This document shows, in pieces, positions 1 to 7,964 of a stretch of DNA of 33,465 bases (position 1 is its first letter; each line of letters opens with the position of its first letter). The translations under genes were made by a program, and so were the position numbers. The stretch lies in NCBI GenBank assembly GCA_023954635.1, contig JAGSHI010000030.1, positions 1 to 33,465 on the forward strand, written 5' to 3'. The DNA comes from Bacteriovoracaceae bacterium. Its GTDB lineage: Bacteria; Bdellovibrionota; Bacteriovoracia; Bacteriovoracales; Bacteriovoracaceae. The notes under the pieces were generated by a model. The model did no database searches, was not told where the DNA came from, and saw nothing but the letters and a program-made list of their open reading frames with translations.

Positions 1-26
1 GGGCTTTGCAGGGGCCCCCTTTTTTT
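1..26 (+). terminator. 3' part of a rho-independent terminator, cut by the window start
   Basis: GGGC at 1-4 can pair with GCCC at 14-17, and the C run continues to 19, so the stem probably extends to the left of the window. Seven Ts (20-26) follow. The T run on the plus strand means it ends a plus-strand gene lying outside the window that converges on the CoA-transferase operon. The left arm is incomplete, so stem length cannot be judged. Confidence 0.5.
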
Positions 27-645
27 ATGCCAAAATTAAATCTAACCCCAAATCTTCTTTCAAAATTCCATCAGCTAATTCAACAATCTCAATTTTATTA
101 TTAACCGGTTTAAAGATTCCTTTATCAGTTACAACAATGTCGACAACTGATTTTCCTGTAAGGGGAAGCGTACAAGTCTTAAGAATTTTTGGATCACCTT
201 TCTTAGAAAAATGAGTCATCATAATGATCACTGTCTTAGCACCATTGACTAAGTCCATAGCTCCACCCATTCCTGTTACTTTATGACCTGGGATCATCCA
301 ATTCGCTAAGCTACCTTCTGAGTCGACTTGCATTCCTCCAAGTACACAAAAGTCTATATGGCCTCCACGAATCATTCCAAAGCTCATACTGCTATCAAAA
401 AATGAAGCACCAGAACCTATCGCTATTGTTTCTTTTCCTGCATTGATTAATGTCGGGGAAACTGATTCTTTTGTGGGTCTTCCCGAAACTCCAAACACTC
501 CATTCTCAGAGTGAATCATAATGTTCATTTTAGGATCGATTCTTTCGGCAACTAGGGTTGGAAGACCAATCCCTAAATTTACTGAGCTACTTTCTTTGAA
601 GAGTTCAATAACTTTGTCGGCCATTTGTTCTTTGTTCCAGCTCAT
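25..645 (-). CDS. scoB: 3-oxoacid CoA-transferase, subunit B
   Basis: This 206-residue protein is the beta subunit of a family I CoA-transferase (SCOT/AtoA type), which moves CoA between succinyl-CoA or acetyl-CoA and a 3-oxo acid. The glycine-rich N-terminal motif (GIGLPT, about residues 25-30) and the SENG motif are visible. Glu47 in that motif matches the family's catalytic glutamate, which forms the glutamyl-CoA thioester. Length is normal for the subunit. The ATG is preceded by GGAGG and overlaps the TAA of subunit A by one base (TAATG), so translation is coupled. It is the last gene of a six-gene operon. The true acyl substrate cannot be read from sequence, and in this operon it may be an amino-acid-derived keto acid rather than acetoacetate. 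Confidence 0.9.
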   Translation of the reverse strand: MSWNKEQMADKVIELFKESSSVNLGIGLPTLVAERIDPKMNIMIHSENGVFGVSGRPTKESVSPTLINAGKETIAIGSGASFFDSSMSFGMIRGGHIDFCVLGGMQVDSEGSLANWMIPGHKVTGMGGAMDLVNGAKTVIIMMTHFSKKGDPKILKTCTLPLTGKSVVDIVVTDKGIFKPVNNKIEIVELADGILKEDLGLDLILA

Positions 646-1343
646 TATTGATCCTCCAATTTTAAAAACTCAATATCATTTTTATAATCAGAACCTTGAA
701 AAATTCGTTGAACAAAGACACCAGGTAAATGTACATCTTCAGATGGTATATCTCCTAGCTCGACAAGCTCTTCGACTTCAACAACGGTAGTTTTAGCGGC
801 CATGGCCATGAGTGGAGAAAAATTTCTTGCTGTTTCTTTGAACCAGAGGTTTCCGTAGGGGTCACCTTTTTGGGCCTTTATTATGGCGAAGTCAGCATGA
901 AGTGCAGTCTCTAAAATACAAGGACGGTCAAACTCCTTAACCTCTTTCCCTTCAGCAATTAATGTTCCATATCCTGTAGGGGTATAGAAAGCTCTAATCC
1001 CCATTCCTGCAGCTCGAATTCTCTCTGCAAATGTTCCTTGTGGAATGAGTTCGACTTCAACTTCTTTTGCGAGCATCCTTTTTTCGAGGTCAGGGTTTCC
1101 ACCAACATAACTACAAAAGGCCTTCTTTATCTGGTCTTTAACTAAAACTTTAACGAGTCCTCTTCCACTATTTCCAATATTATTAGAAATAACTGAAAGA
1201 TCTTTTACATCCATCTTAGAAATGGCATCAATACAGTTCTCTGCAATTCCACAAAGACCAAAACCACCACTCATAAGAGTCATTCCTGATTTAAAATCAA
1301 AAAGAGCTTCACTAGCACCTTTAAAAACTTTTCCATTACTCAT
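645..1343 (-). CDS. scoA: 3-oxoacid CoA-transferase, subunit A
   Basis: This 232-residue protein is the alpha subunit of the CoA-transferase whose beta subunit follows directly. The N-terminal SGGFGLCG stretch (about residues 25-32) is the family's CoA/acyl-binding glycine-rich loop, and the Rossmann-like core matches ScoA/AtoD proteins in length. Its ATG lies in an ATGA overlap with the stop of the upstream aminotransferase, with an AGGA ribosome binding site. The two subunits together form the active enzyme, so the operon can make or use a CoA thioester. Pairing with aminotransferases and an acyltransferase-type hydrolase suggests that acyl-CoA exchange is one step of the pathway. Confidence 0.9.
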   Translation of the reverse strand: MSNGKVFKGASEALFDFKSGMTLMSGGFGLCGIAENCIDAISKMDVKDLSVISNNIGNSGRGLVKVLVKDQIKKAFCSYVGGNPDLEKRMLAKEVEVELIPQGTFAERIRAAGMGIRAFYTPTGYGTLIAEGKEVKEFDRPCILETALHADFAIIKAQKGDPYGNLWFKETARNFSPLMAMAAKTTVVEVEELVELGDIPSEDVHLPGVFVQRIFQGSDYKNDIEFLKLEDQ

Positions 1344-2524
1344 GAGTTTTCCTGTAGGTACTCTTTTACAATTGAGAGTGCCTTTTTGAGGTATTCTGGG
1401 TCCATATTTAATGCTGGTCCAAGTAGAACTCTATTTGGAGGAGTCAGAAGGTAAATTCCTCGTGAGAGAAATTCATTAGGATCTGGTTGAAAAGTCACAT
1501 CAATGGCGGCCAGAAGTCCTGTACACCTTGTTTCTGTGACACTTTTTAAGCTTTCAATGTCACTACAAAATTGATGAAGAGTTTTTTCGTTTTCTTGTCT
1601 AGTTATATGAAAATCTTCTCTCTCTATGAGGTTGAAGACTCCTTTCATGGCCGCAAGACCTAGTGGGTGAGCATAATTTGTGAGCCCACATGATAAAATA
1701 TTATCATCATAGTAGTCAGCGTATTCCTTTGAAACAAAAACAGCACCAAAGGGAATATATCCTCCAGTAATCATTTTTGAGAGTGTAATAAAACTTGGTC
1801 TTAAAAAATCAAAATGAGAGAAACCATACATTTCTCCCGTTCTGTAGAAACCGCATATAACTTCATCTAAAATGAGTGGGATCGAATATTCATCACAAAT
1901 ACTTTGGATTCCTCTCCAGTAAGATTCAGGAGCACTATAGGCTCCATTTCCTCCGGTAAAGGTCTCTAGAATGATCGCAGCAATTTTGGTGTGATCATAA
2001 TTTTCGATAATTTCTCTTGTTTTTGTCGCATTTGGATCATCAGATGGCTCTGGAATTCTTAACGTCCAGTCATCTGCAGTCTCATGAGATGTGTTTCTCC
2101 AATCTCCTGTGACAGAAAGCGCTCCTAGAGTTGCTCCATGATAACTAATTGACCTTGCACAGACTGTGTTACAATTTCTTTGCTCCCTAACAATTTTAAG
2201 GGCATTTTCATTGGCCTCAGCTCCACTAACTGTATAAAAGATTTTTCCTTCAAACCCAGTTGATTCAATAAGTTTTTTAGACATATCACTTTTCAAAGTA
2301 AAGTCGGCCTTAGGGCTAGCTATAGGCATTGTATCGAGTTGCTTTTGAATTTCTGACTTAATTTCAGGACAACTAAGGCCAAAGCCGGCCTGAAAGCTAA
2401 TCGAGGTTAAGTCTGCTATGGAATCACCTTTAGGACTTTTAAGAGTCCATTCGGCTGAGGACTCAATCTCTATGTGAGTAGCGCCGTTTTGCTTTGTCCA
2501 AGTGTAAAAATAATCTTTTGGCAT
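1340..2524 (-). CDS. Class III PLP-dependent aminotransferase
   Basis: This 394-residue fold-type I aminotransferase belongs to the class III (omega-aminotransferase) group, acting on GABA, ornithine, beta-alanine or related substrates. The SGAEANENALK motif for PLP phosphate binding is present. Asp220 in LILDEV should bind the pyridine nitrogen, and Lys250 in LSKMITGG is the Schiff-base lysine, so it looks catalytically intact. It starts with ATG in a TAATG overlap with the upstream C45 gene. It is a separate gene from the tripartite fusion two genes upstream, so the operon encodes three aminotransferase modules, of which two look active. The substrate cannot be assigned: an omega-amino acid or a beta-amino acid are both possible. 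Confidence 0.88.
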   Translation of the reverse strand: MPKDYFYTWTKQNGATHIEIESSAEWTLKSPKGDSIADLTSISFQAGFGLSCPEIKSEIQKQLDTMPIASPKADFTLKSDMSKKLIESTGFEGKIFYTVSGAEANENALKIVREQRNCNTVCARSISYHGATLGALSVTGDWRNTSHETADDWTLRIPEPSDDPNATKTREIIENYDHTKIAAIILETFTGGNGAYSAPESYWRGIQSICDEYSIPLILDEVICGFYRTGEMYGFSHFDFLRPSFITLSKMITGGYIPFGAVFVSKEYADYYDDNILSCGLTNYAHPLGLAAMKGVFNLIEREDFHITRQENEKTLHQFCSDIESLKSVTETRCTGLLAAIDVTFQPDPNEFLSRGIYLLTPPNRVLLGPALNMDPEYLKKALSIVKEYLQENS

Positions 2525-3630
2525 TACTTTGTCCGTTTGAATGTTCCATCTACCAATTCAAAATCATAACCAACATAATTATCATCGTGCTCTTCACAAC
2601 CTCTCCAAAAATGGGTCCTATTTCCGTTAGTGATCTCAGCAATACCACCGCCACAGGTAAATGATGGGTCCTGAGCTCCACTTTCAAAGTGAGAACAAAT
2701 AGATTTTGGATAGTTTTCATGGTCTTTCAATAAATCGTTAAGGGACTCATATGAATCTACTTTTGGTGATTTGTTTTGAAGACTATCAAAACGAAGATGA
2801 GTCGTAGAACTTAGGCTACTTGTATCTTCGTGAAGTTTAACTTTGGGACCGAGGCAGTGATTTGTATGAAATATCTCGCCGTCTTCGCCTTTATCTAGGG
2901 AGAGAACTGTCTCACGATCAGTTGGAGTGACTTCACAATGTCTTCCTCCCTCAGGTGAACTTAAAATATAATTGTGGCCACTGGTCACAGGAGCATTCAT
3001 TAAAGAATTCTCCATCCCTGAAAGAGTTTTTTCTAAAAGTAGTTGTCTCACGAGAACTGGCCAAATAACTCCGGCCTTAGCGTTTACGGTATTTATGTTG
3101 TTAACACCTACAAGGCAACGGTCAGTGTTGTAACCCATCATCCCAACACATCCGACTAGAGAGAAAACTAACGATTCAGTTTGATCATTTGTTTTTGGTG
3201 TTTTGATTAGACAGACATAATTTTTTGCGCTTTTGTGCATATCCCAAGTCTGACCAGAGACTATACTTTCACCTTTTTGAACGTGAATTGTTGAACAACC
3301 TTCTTCTGGGAGAGTAAGGTCTCGAAAGTCTGTGTAGTTATTTAAGATAACAATCTCAGCAATAGATAGATTAGAGGCCTTGGCAATCGCAACTAATTCC
3401 TCACAAATGAGGGGAGCAAATGTTCTGGTATTCTCAAGTTGTTCGTGTGCCATTTGATCGAGATGGTTTTTAATATCTGGATTTTTAGACAACATTAACT
3501 CTTTTCTAATGTCAGCAAGTTCTCTAATGGCATCGGCATAGGATTCGCCATGTTGTAGACCCCAAGAGATATAATTATCTTTCTTGTTACTTTCTTCATA
3601 TTCAATAAATGGGAAATTACATTGGATCAC
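2524..3630 (-). CDS. C45-family Ntn hydrolase / acyl-CoA:6-aminopenicillanic acid acyltransferase-like protein
   Basis: This 368-residue protein resembles the AAT/C45 family (isopenicillin N acyltransferase, beta-alanyl-dopamine synthase/hydrolase). Members are made as precursors and cut themselves before a cysteine that becomes the nucleophile. Here the EEGCST segment places Gly111-Cys112 at the expected site; fungal isopenicillin N acyltransferase is cut at Gly102-Cys103. The flanking ILNNYTDFR and SGQTWDMH segments are also typical of the family. The start is GTG within a GTGA overlap with the upstream fusion gene. The family makes or breaks amide bonds between an acyl group and an amino compound, which fits the CoA-transferase and aminotransferases beside it. 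No signal peptide is seen, so it is probably cytoplasmic. Direction of reaction is unknown. Confidence 0.8.
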   Translation of the reverse strand: MIQCNFPFIEYEESNKKDNYISWGLQHGESYADAIRELADIRKELMLSKNPDIKNHLDQMAHEQLENTRTFAPLICEELVAIAKASNLSIAEIVILNNYTDFRDLTLPEEGCSTIHVQKGESIVSGQTWDMHKSAKNYVCLIKTPKTNDQTESLVFSLVGCVGMMGYNTDRCLVGVNNINTVNAKAGVIWPVLVRQLLLEKTLSGMENSLMNAPVTSGHNYILSSPEGGRHCEVTPTDRETVLSLDKGEDGEIFHTNHCLGPKVKLHEDTSSLSSTTHLRFDSLQNKSPKVDSYESLNDLLKDHENYPKSICSHFESGAQDPSFTCGGGIAEITNGNRTHFWRGCEEHDDNYVGYDFELVDGTFKRTK

Positions 3631-6600
3631 AGCTCTATTCCTTTTTCTAAGTACATCTCAATATCGTTTAAATTTGGTGCAACCAAATATCTTCCGTCTT
3701 TATATTTAAAGTGTGTCGAAAGAGAGTTTGGAATTTTTCCTTTGAAGGAGCCACATCCATTTTTTATATCAATATCTTGAATTAAGTATTTCTTTAAATC
3801 TTTCTCGAGTTTCATTTCAAATTGATGATAATTATCAACAACTTTTTTAGAGTTTGAATGAGCACTCATCGCGGCAGTGTGAAACTTAGAAAGAGAAAAC
3901 TCATCCCCATCCCATGTACTAATCATCATGAGAGGTTTTTCTAAGAACTTCTCTTCTTTAACGAAAACCATTCCACTTTGTCCGCCCATATAAAGCATAA
4001 CGGCACTAGGTGAAATCTCATTTGATCCTGAAGCAAAGAATGTTGAGCTATCGAATCTATGAAATGATGAAATTGTTTCATTTAAAATTAAGTTTGATTC
4101 ATACTTGTCGCAAAGAGAATTCAGAGCATGGATAAACTCTTTAGGAACTCTTTTAAAAGATTTCTGAAGAATTGGCTCCAGCCATACTCCTAAAATTTCA
4201 CCTGTTTTTAATTCACTCTCAAGCTTTTCGATTATATCTTTCCAGTTTTTCTCTGTGGGATGATCATAATGATGAACAGGGAAGAAAGTGTCTTTTTCAT
4301 CAGAGAGTGAGCGAGAGAGAAATGAGCCTGTCCCAAAATGATGACCTCTAAAAGAAATCATTTTAAACCCTGCTTTTTTCTTATCATTAAACCATAGAGT
4401 TTTAGCAATCTTATCAACACATTCAGATTGGCCACTTGTCGTAAAACCATGTCTCAATGTTTTTGGCATTAAGCTAAAAATATCTTTAACTTGTTTTAAG
4501 AATCTATGACTCACAAAGTTTGATAAACAAACTTTATTATTTAAATAAGGTAGCTCAGCTTTAATCATAGAGTCAGTTAAGCCAGTTTGTCCTAGAGGAC
4601 TGGTCAGTGCTGAACACATATCAAGACTTTCTTTTTTCCATTGAAGGGGAGAGGTGTAATAGAAAACATCTCTATACTTTTCAAAGTCTGGATAATCTTC
4701 TTCTAAATAGTTTTGCTCATATGCACCCATACTTAGGTTGATAAAAAGCATTCCAGCGGCTAAACGATCTCTGTTCCTACCATGAACTCTTTCTTTACCT
4801 TCAGAAGTTGCGATAATTTGAAGAGCGTACTTCAAAAATCGGCCTTGACCTCTTCCTTGGAGCTCTGGGGATATGGTTGTATCGATCATATAAAGAACAT
4901 CTTCATTCTCAAAAGAAGGATCTTGCCTTACTCCACGCTCAAGTGGGTTTGCCTTAAGTGGACCAGAGAAGGCCATACCTAAAAGCTCATCTTTTCTAAC
5001 GAGGCCTAAGCAAACGCTTCCTTGATGTTCAGCATTCTTTTTAAATGTCTCAAGAGTTGTTTGTCTTGTTGGCTCATAGACACATTTTTGGAGTTCCATT
5101 ATTTTGTCACCAAACTGATCAAAGTTCGAACGATCAATTCGGACTAAATCGCAATCATACTTTTCACTAAAGATTTCTTTTAATTGGTTCCATTCCTTAC
5201 TCGTATTGTCTGTTCCTTTAAGGTGATGAAATTTAGTGAGCAACATATGTTCTGACCACTGATAAACTTCTTGAGAGAGGTGAGGAGAAGCCTTAAATGT
5301 TGTCGGTAATGGTGATTCAACTTTGTTAAAAACTTTATTTGAAATACTATGGAGTTGATCGAATAAAAAACTTAAATCATTATTTTTAAAACCAAGGTTT
5401 AGTCGAAAACGAAGTGTTCTCTCTCCAGCTGGGTAAAAAAGAAGTCCATAGTTAAACCTTTCCGCTATAAAGGAAGCGACATCTTCTTTGCTTTTAAAAT
5501 CAAAAGAAAACGCAAGCCCATTAGACCTTGGACTTTCTATGAATTCATCAAACGTAGTCACAAGAGATTTTAATTTCTCTGTTGCCTGTTTTTCCATCTC
5601 AATTATTTTCCCTTGGCTTTGATCAAGAGAAACAGCATGGAGATAACCTCTAATTGCACTTGAAACATTAAATTCCATCTCGCCTTGAGGTTTAGAATGT
5701 GAAATGACCATACCTACTTGTGCCTTCTTTGCACAGACTACGTAATCTGGCTCAAGAGGAGTATCATTTACTCCTTTCATTTTTAGCTGTTTGTGCCAAA
5801 AGAATTCACGTCCTAAATGAAAACCTGTTTGTACTTCATCATGTATAACTGGAATTTCAAAACTTCTGGCCATGAGAATAAGTGCACTATGAAACCTGCT
5901 TGTTAGATAACGGTCTCCACCTTCACATTGCATTGGCTCAATTATGACGGCGAATAGGCTATTGGTAAGTAGCTTTTTTCTCACATCGAGAAGACAATTA
6001 ATTTCTTCTTGAAGAAGCTCGTCTTGCTTGTCCCAGTTTGTAGGGACTTTAAACTCCGAAAGAGTTGCTTCGTCCCAGACTTTTGCCCAGTCAGAAGGAG
6101 CTTCGAGGTTTATTTGTCCTTGTGTATCACTTGGGGCCTTACAGTATTCAGTTTCAAACCCTTTCCACTCAAAAGGTTCTCTCTTAGAAGGGTTCCATGT
6201 AGAGGCCAATGTAATTAACATTCGACCATGAAAAGAACCTTCGAAGGCCAACACTTTCTTTGCAGAGGAATGTACTCTTCGCTTAAAGCATTCTCCAAGG
6301 GCAATTTCATTGGCTTCCGCTCCACTATGACAATAGGTCAAATGGATGTTTTCCCAATTGAGTTTTCTTTTCATAAACTTTCGAAAGGCAGTATGGATTC
6401 TAGTAAACTCTGGTCCATTTGGATTATTTGTCCATGACTCTAGAAAATGTGAAGCACCATGGAAAACACTCGAATTAAACCCTAGACCTAGTGTTGCAAT
6501 CTGACTGGCAGCATCCATGAAATGATGAGGAGTTCCGTCGTGACCTTCAACTCCAAGCCAAGCTCCTTGTGAGCTTTTCAAGTCTGTTAAATACGTCTTT

Positions 6601-6695
6601 TTCTCGGCCGGAATCATTTGGTTTTCATAAAACCCTGCTAAAACTTTTTTAGCATGTTCCACATCTTGATTATCGATTAGCTTTATATCGGACAT
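3627..6695 (-). CDS. Tripartite fusion: LAT-like class III aminotransferase, GNAT acetyltransferase, degenerate second aminotransferase
   Basis: This 1022-residue protein has three parts. Residues 1 to about 460 form a class III aminotransferase. It has the HSGAEANE motif, FHGR, Asp286 in HDEVQTGF, and a double lysine (Lys323 most likely catalytic) in CAKKAQVG, which recalls L-lysine epsilon-aminotransferase (GKKTQV). Residues of about 515-690 form a GNAT domain whose acetyl-CoA loop is QGRGQG at 613-618. Residues of about 715-1022 resemble another class III aminotransferase (FTTSGQSE, SFRGHHFG). In that third part the aspartate is Asn872 and the lysine position, aligned without gaps to the neighbouring 394-residue enzyme, is Tyr902, so it should not do PLP chemistry. 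It overlaps both neighbours (1 and 4 bases). A role in epsilon- or omega-amino group transfer followed by N-acetylation is inference. Confidence 0.85.
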   Translation of the reverse strand: MSDIKLIDNQDVEHAKKVLAGFYENQMIPAEKKTYLTDLKSSQGAWLGVEGHDGTPHHFMDAASQIATLGLGFNSSVFHGASHFLESWTNNPNGPEFTRIHTAFRKFMKRKLNWENIHLTYCHSGAEANEIALGECFKRRVHSSAKKVLAFEGSFHGRMLITLASTWNPSKREPFEWKGFETEYCKAPSDTQGQINLEAPSDWAKVWDEATLSEFKVPTNWDKQDELLQEEINCLLDVRKKLLTNSLFAVIIEPMQCEGGDRYLTSRFHSALILMARSFEIPVIHDEVQTGFHLGREFFWHKQLKMKGVNDTPLEPDYVVCAKKAQVGMVISHSKPQGEMEFNVSSAIRGYLHAVSLDQSQGKIIEMEKQATEKLKSLVTTFDEFIESPRSNGLAFSFDFKSKEDVASFIAERFNYGLLFYPAGERTLRFRLNLGFKNNDLSFLFDQLHSISNKVFNKVESPLPTTFKASPHLSQEVYQWSEHMLLTKFHHLKGTDNTSKEWNQLKEIFSEKYDCDLVRIDRSNFDQFGDKIMELQKCVYEPTRQTTLETFKKNAEHQGSVCLGLVRKDELLGMAFSGPLKANPLERGVRQDPSFENEDVLYMIDTTISPELQGRGQGRFLKYALQIIATSEGKERVHGRNRDRLAAGMLFINLSMGAYEQNYLEEDYPDFEKYRDVFYYTSPLQWKKESLDMCSALTSPLGQTGLTDSMIKAELPYLNNKVCLSNFVSHRFLKQVKDIFSLMPKTLRHGFTTSGQSECVDKIAKTLWFNDKKKAGFKMISFRGHHFGTGSFLSRSLSDEKDTFFPVHHYDHPTEKNWKDIIEKLESELKTGEILGVWLEPILQKSFKRVPKEFIHALNSLCDKYESNLILNETISSFHRFDSSTFFASGSNEISPSAVMLYMGGQSGMVFVKEEKFLEKPLMMISTWDGDEFSLSKFHTAAMSAHSNSKKVVDNYHQFEMKLEKDLKKYLIQDIDIKNGCGSFKGKIPNSLSTHFKYKDGRYLVAPNLNDIEMYLEKGIEL

Positions 6696-7693
6696 TATGA
6701 CCTCACATTATTTTTAATAATTGATTCTAAAAACTCTGAAAAAGAAACCCCTCCCGATTCCATCATCTTTGGAAACATCGAGATAGGTGTCATTCCTGGA
6801 AATGTATTTATTTCATTTAGATAAATTTCTTTATTTTCACTTAGAAAAAAATCAACTCTTGATAGATGACTTAATTTAAAAAGTGAAAAGGCCTTGATTG
6901 AAATAGCTTGAATCTCCTCTAACAACTCAGAGGATAATCCTTCAGCCTTCATAACTGTGTCAGTATGACTTTTATCAGAGTACTTTTCTTCATAACTATA
7001 AAAATCATTTTCAGGACAAAGTATTTCTCCCGGGTGACTCGTTACAACTTTTCCATTGTGTTCGAAAACTGATACTTCAAGCTCTCTGCCTTTGATACTT
7101 TTTTCAATTAAGACATATGGTGAGAGTTTTAAGGCCTTGGTGACTGCTTCTTTTAACTCGGCTTCATTAACAACTTTGAAGCAACCTATAGAAGAGCCCT
7201 GTGAACTTGCCTTAACAAAAACTTCTTTTTCTTTGTCCAAAAACTCACTAGCCTTTGAGATTTCTTCTAAATCTTTAATAAAACAAAAAGGAGTGTTTGG
7301 AATACAGGCGGCATCTAGCCACAACTTAGTACTCACTTTATTGAAACAAAGCATACTGGCCTCGGGGCCAGATCCTAGGTAAGGAAGCTTCATCATTTCA
7401 AAAACTGATTGGATTTCTCCTGTTTCTCCTGGAGGCCCATGAAAACATGGGATGGCAAAGTGAAGTGTTATGAGTTCCTCAGTCTGATGATTATATAAAA
7501 AACCACCTTTTCGAAGTTCTACCTGTTCACCTTTATCATTAACTCGAGAGCCATCTTTCGAAATCTCTACATAATAGGGCCGGATTGAGGAGATTTTGTT
7601 TAGACTTTCCTGTATAAAGGCCGCAGATGTAAGGCTGATTTCGTGCTCTGTGCCACCGCCTCCGCAGATAAGTAGAATATTTTTTGAGTCCAT
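6695..7693 (-). CDS. ddl: D-alanine--D-alanine ligase homologue (ATP-grasp)
   Basis: This 332-residue protein has the full Ddl layout. GGGGTEHEISL is near the N-terminus, followed by HGPPGETG, the ATP-binding ASSQGSSIG loop, the omega-loop DFYSYEEKY, and the metal-binding C-terminal segments RVDFF and NEINTFPGMTP. Ddl enzymes join two D-alanines for peptidoglycan, in the cytoplasm, using ATP. All recognisable catalytic segments are kept, so it may be a true Ddl. However, it is not in a murein gene cluster: it is the first gene of an operon of aminotransferases and acyl-transfer enzymes. A ligase for another amino acid pair, as in D-cycloserine-type pathways, is possible. The ATG has a GGGA ribosome binding site. 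The operon promoter must lie in the 271-base gap upstream. Confidence 0.85.
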   Translation of the reverse strand: MDSKNILLICGGGGTEHEISLTSAAFIQESLNKISSIRPYYVEISKDGSRVNDKGEQVELRKGGFLYNHQTEELITLHFAIPCFHGPPGETGEIQSVFEMMKLPYLGSGPEASMLCFNKVSTKLWLDAACIPNTPFCFIKDLEEISKASEFLDKEKEVFVKASSQGSSIGCFKVVNEAELKEAVTKALKLSPYVLIEKSIKGRELEVSVFEHNGKVVTSHPGEILCPENDFYSYEEKYSDKSHTDTVMKAEGLSSELLEEIQAISIKAFSLFKLSHLSRVDFFLSENKEIYLNEINTFPGMTPISMFPKMMESGGVSFSEFLESIIKNNVRS

Positions 7694-7854
7694 GGTTTCC
7701 CTTTTTTGAAAACAAAATATATTTAATTACGGCATCCATTGTCGTAACTCATTGATATTACGTTCTGTAGTCTATCTTTATAGTCCAATGAATTTAGCAA
7801 TCCCTGTATACATAATCAATCAGGTTTGAAACACTAATTTTGCCTAGTTAAAAA

Positions 7855-7899
7855 TTACATACATGTTTCTTACATTTTTGACTAATGGCGTGATTACAT
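7855..7899 (+). repeat. Three direct TTACAT repeats in the divergent promoter region
   Basis: TTACAT occurs at 7855-7860, 7870-7875 and 7894-7899, start-to-start distances of 15 and 24 bases. The repeats flank or lie within the putative promoter of the TPR/winged-helix regulator, between it and the divergent six-gene operon. OmpR-type winged helices commonly bind direct repeats, so this could be the regulator's own operator. That link is inference. The region is AT-rich, which raises the chance of accidental repeats. Confidence 0.35.
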
Positions 7900-7907
7900 G
7901 GTATGAA
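7878..7907 (+). promoter_or_regulatory. Putative sigma-70 promoter of the TPR/winged-helix regulator
   Basis: TTGACT at 7878-7883 differs from the -35 consensus at one base. It is followed after 18 bases by TATGAA at 7902-7907 (4 of 6 matches to the -10). Transcription would start near 7914, leaving about 50 bases of leader before the ATG at 7965. No clear minus-strand promoter for the ddl operon could be singled out in the same gap. Confidence 0.45.
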
Positions 7908-7964
7908 AAGCTATAAAGAGGCTAATTTTTTAGCTACTTAAGACATCTAGATTGGGAGCTAGCA

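Noticed and set aside
1-26. The GGGGCCCC hairpin as the terminator of the minus-strand operon
   Set aside because: The T run is on the plus strand and the hairpin touches the scoB stop; it fits a converging gene outside the window better, though a two-way role is not excluded.
521-790. Plus-strand ORF across the CoA-transferase junction
   Set aside because: It is antisense to two well supported overlapping genes and shows no ribosome binding site or domain.
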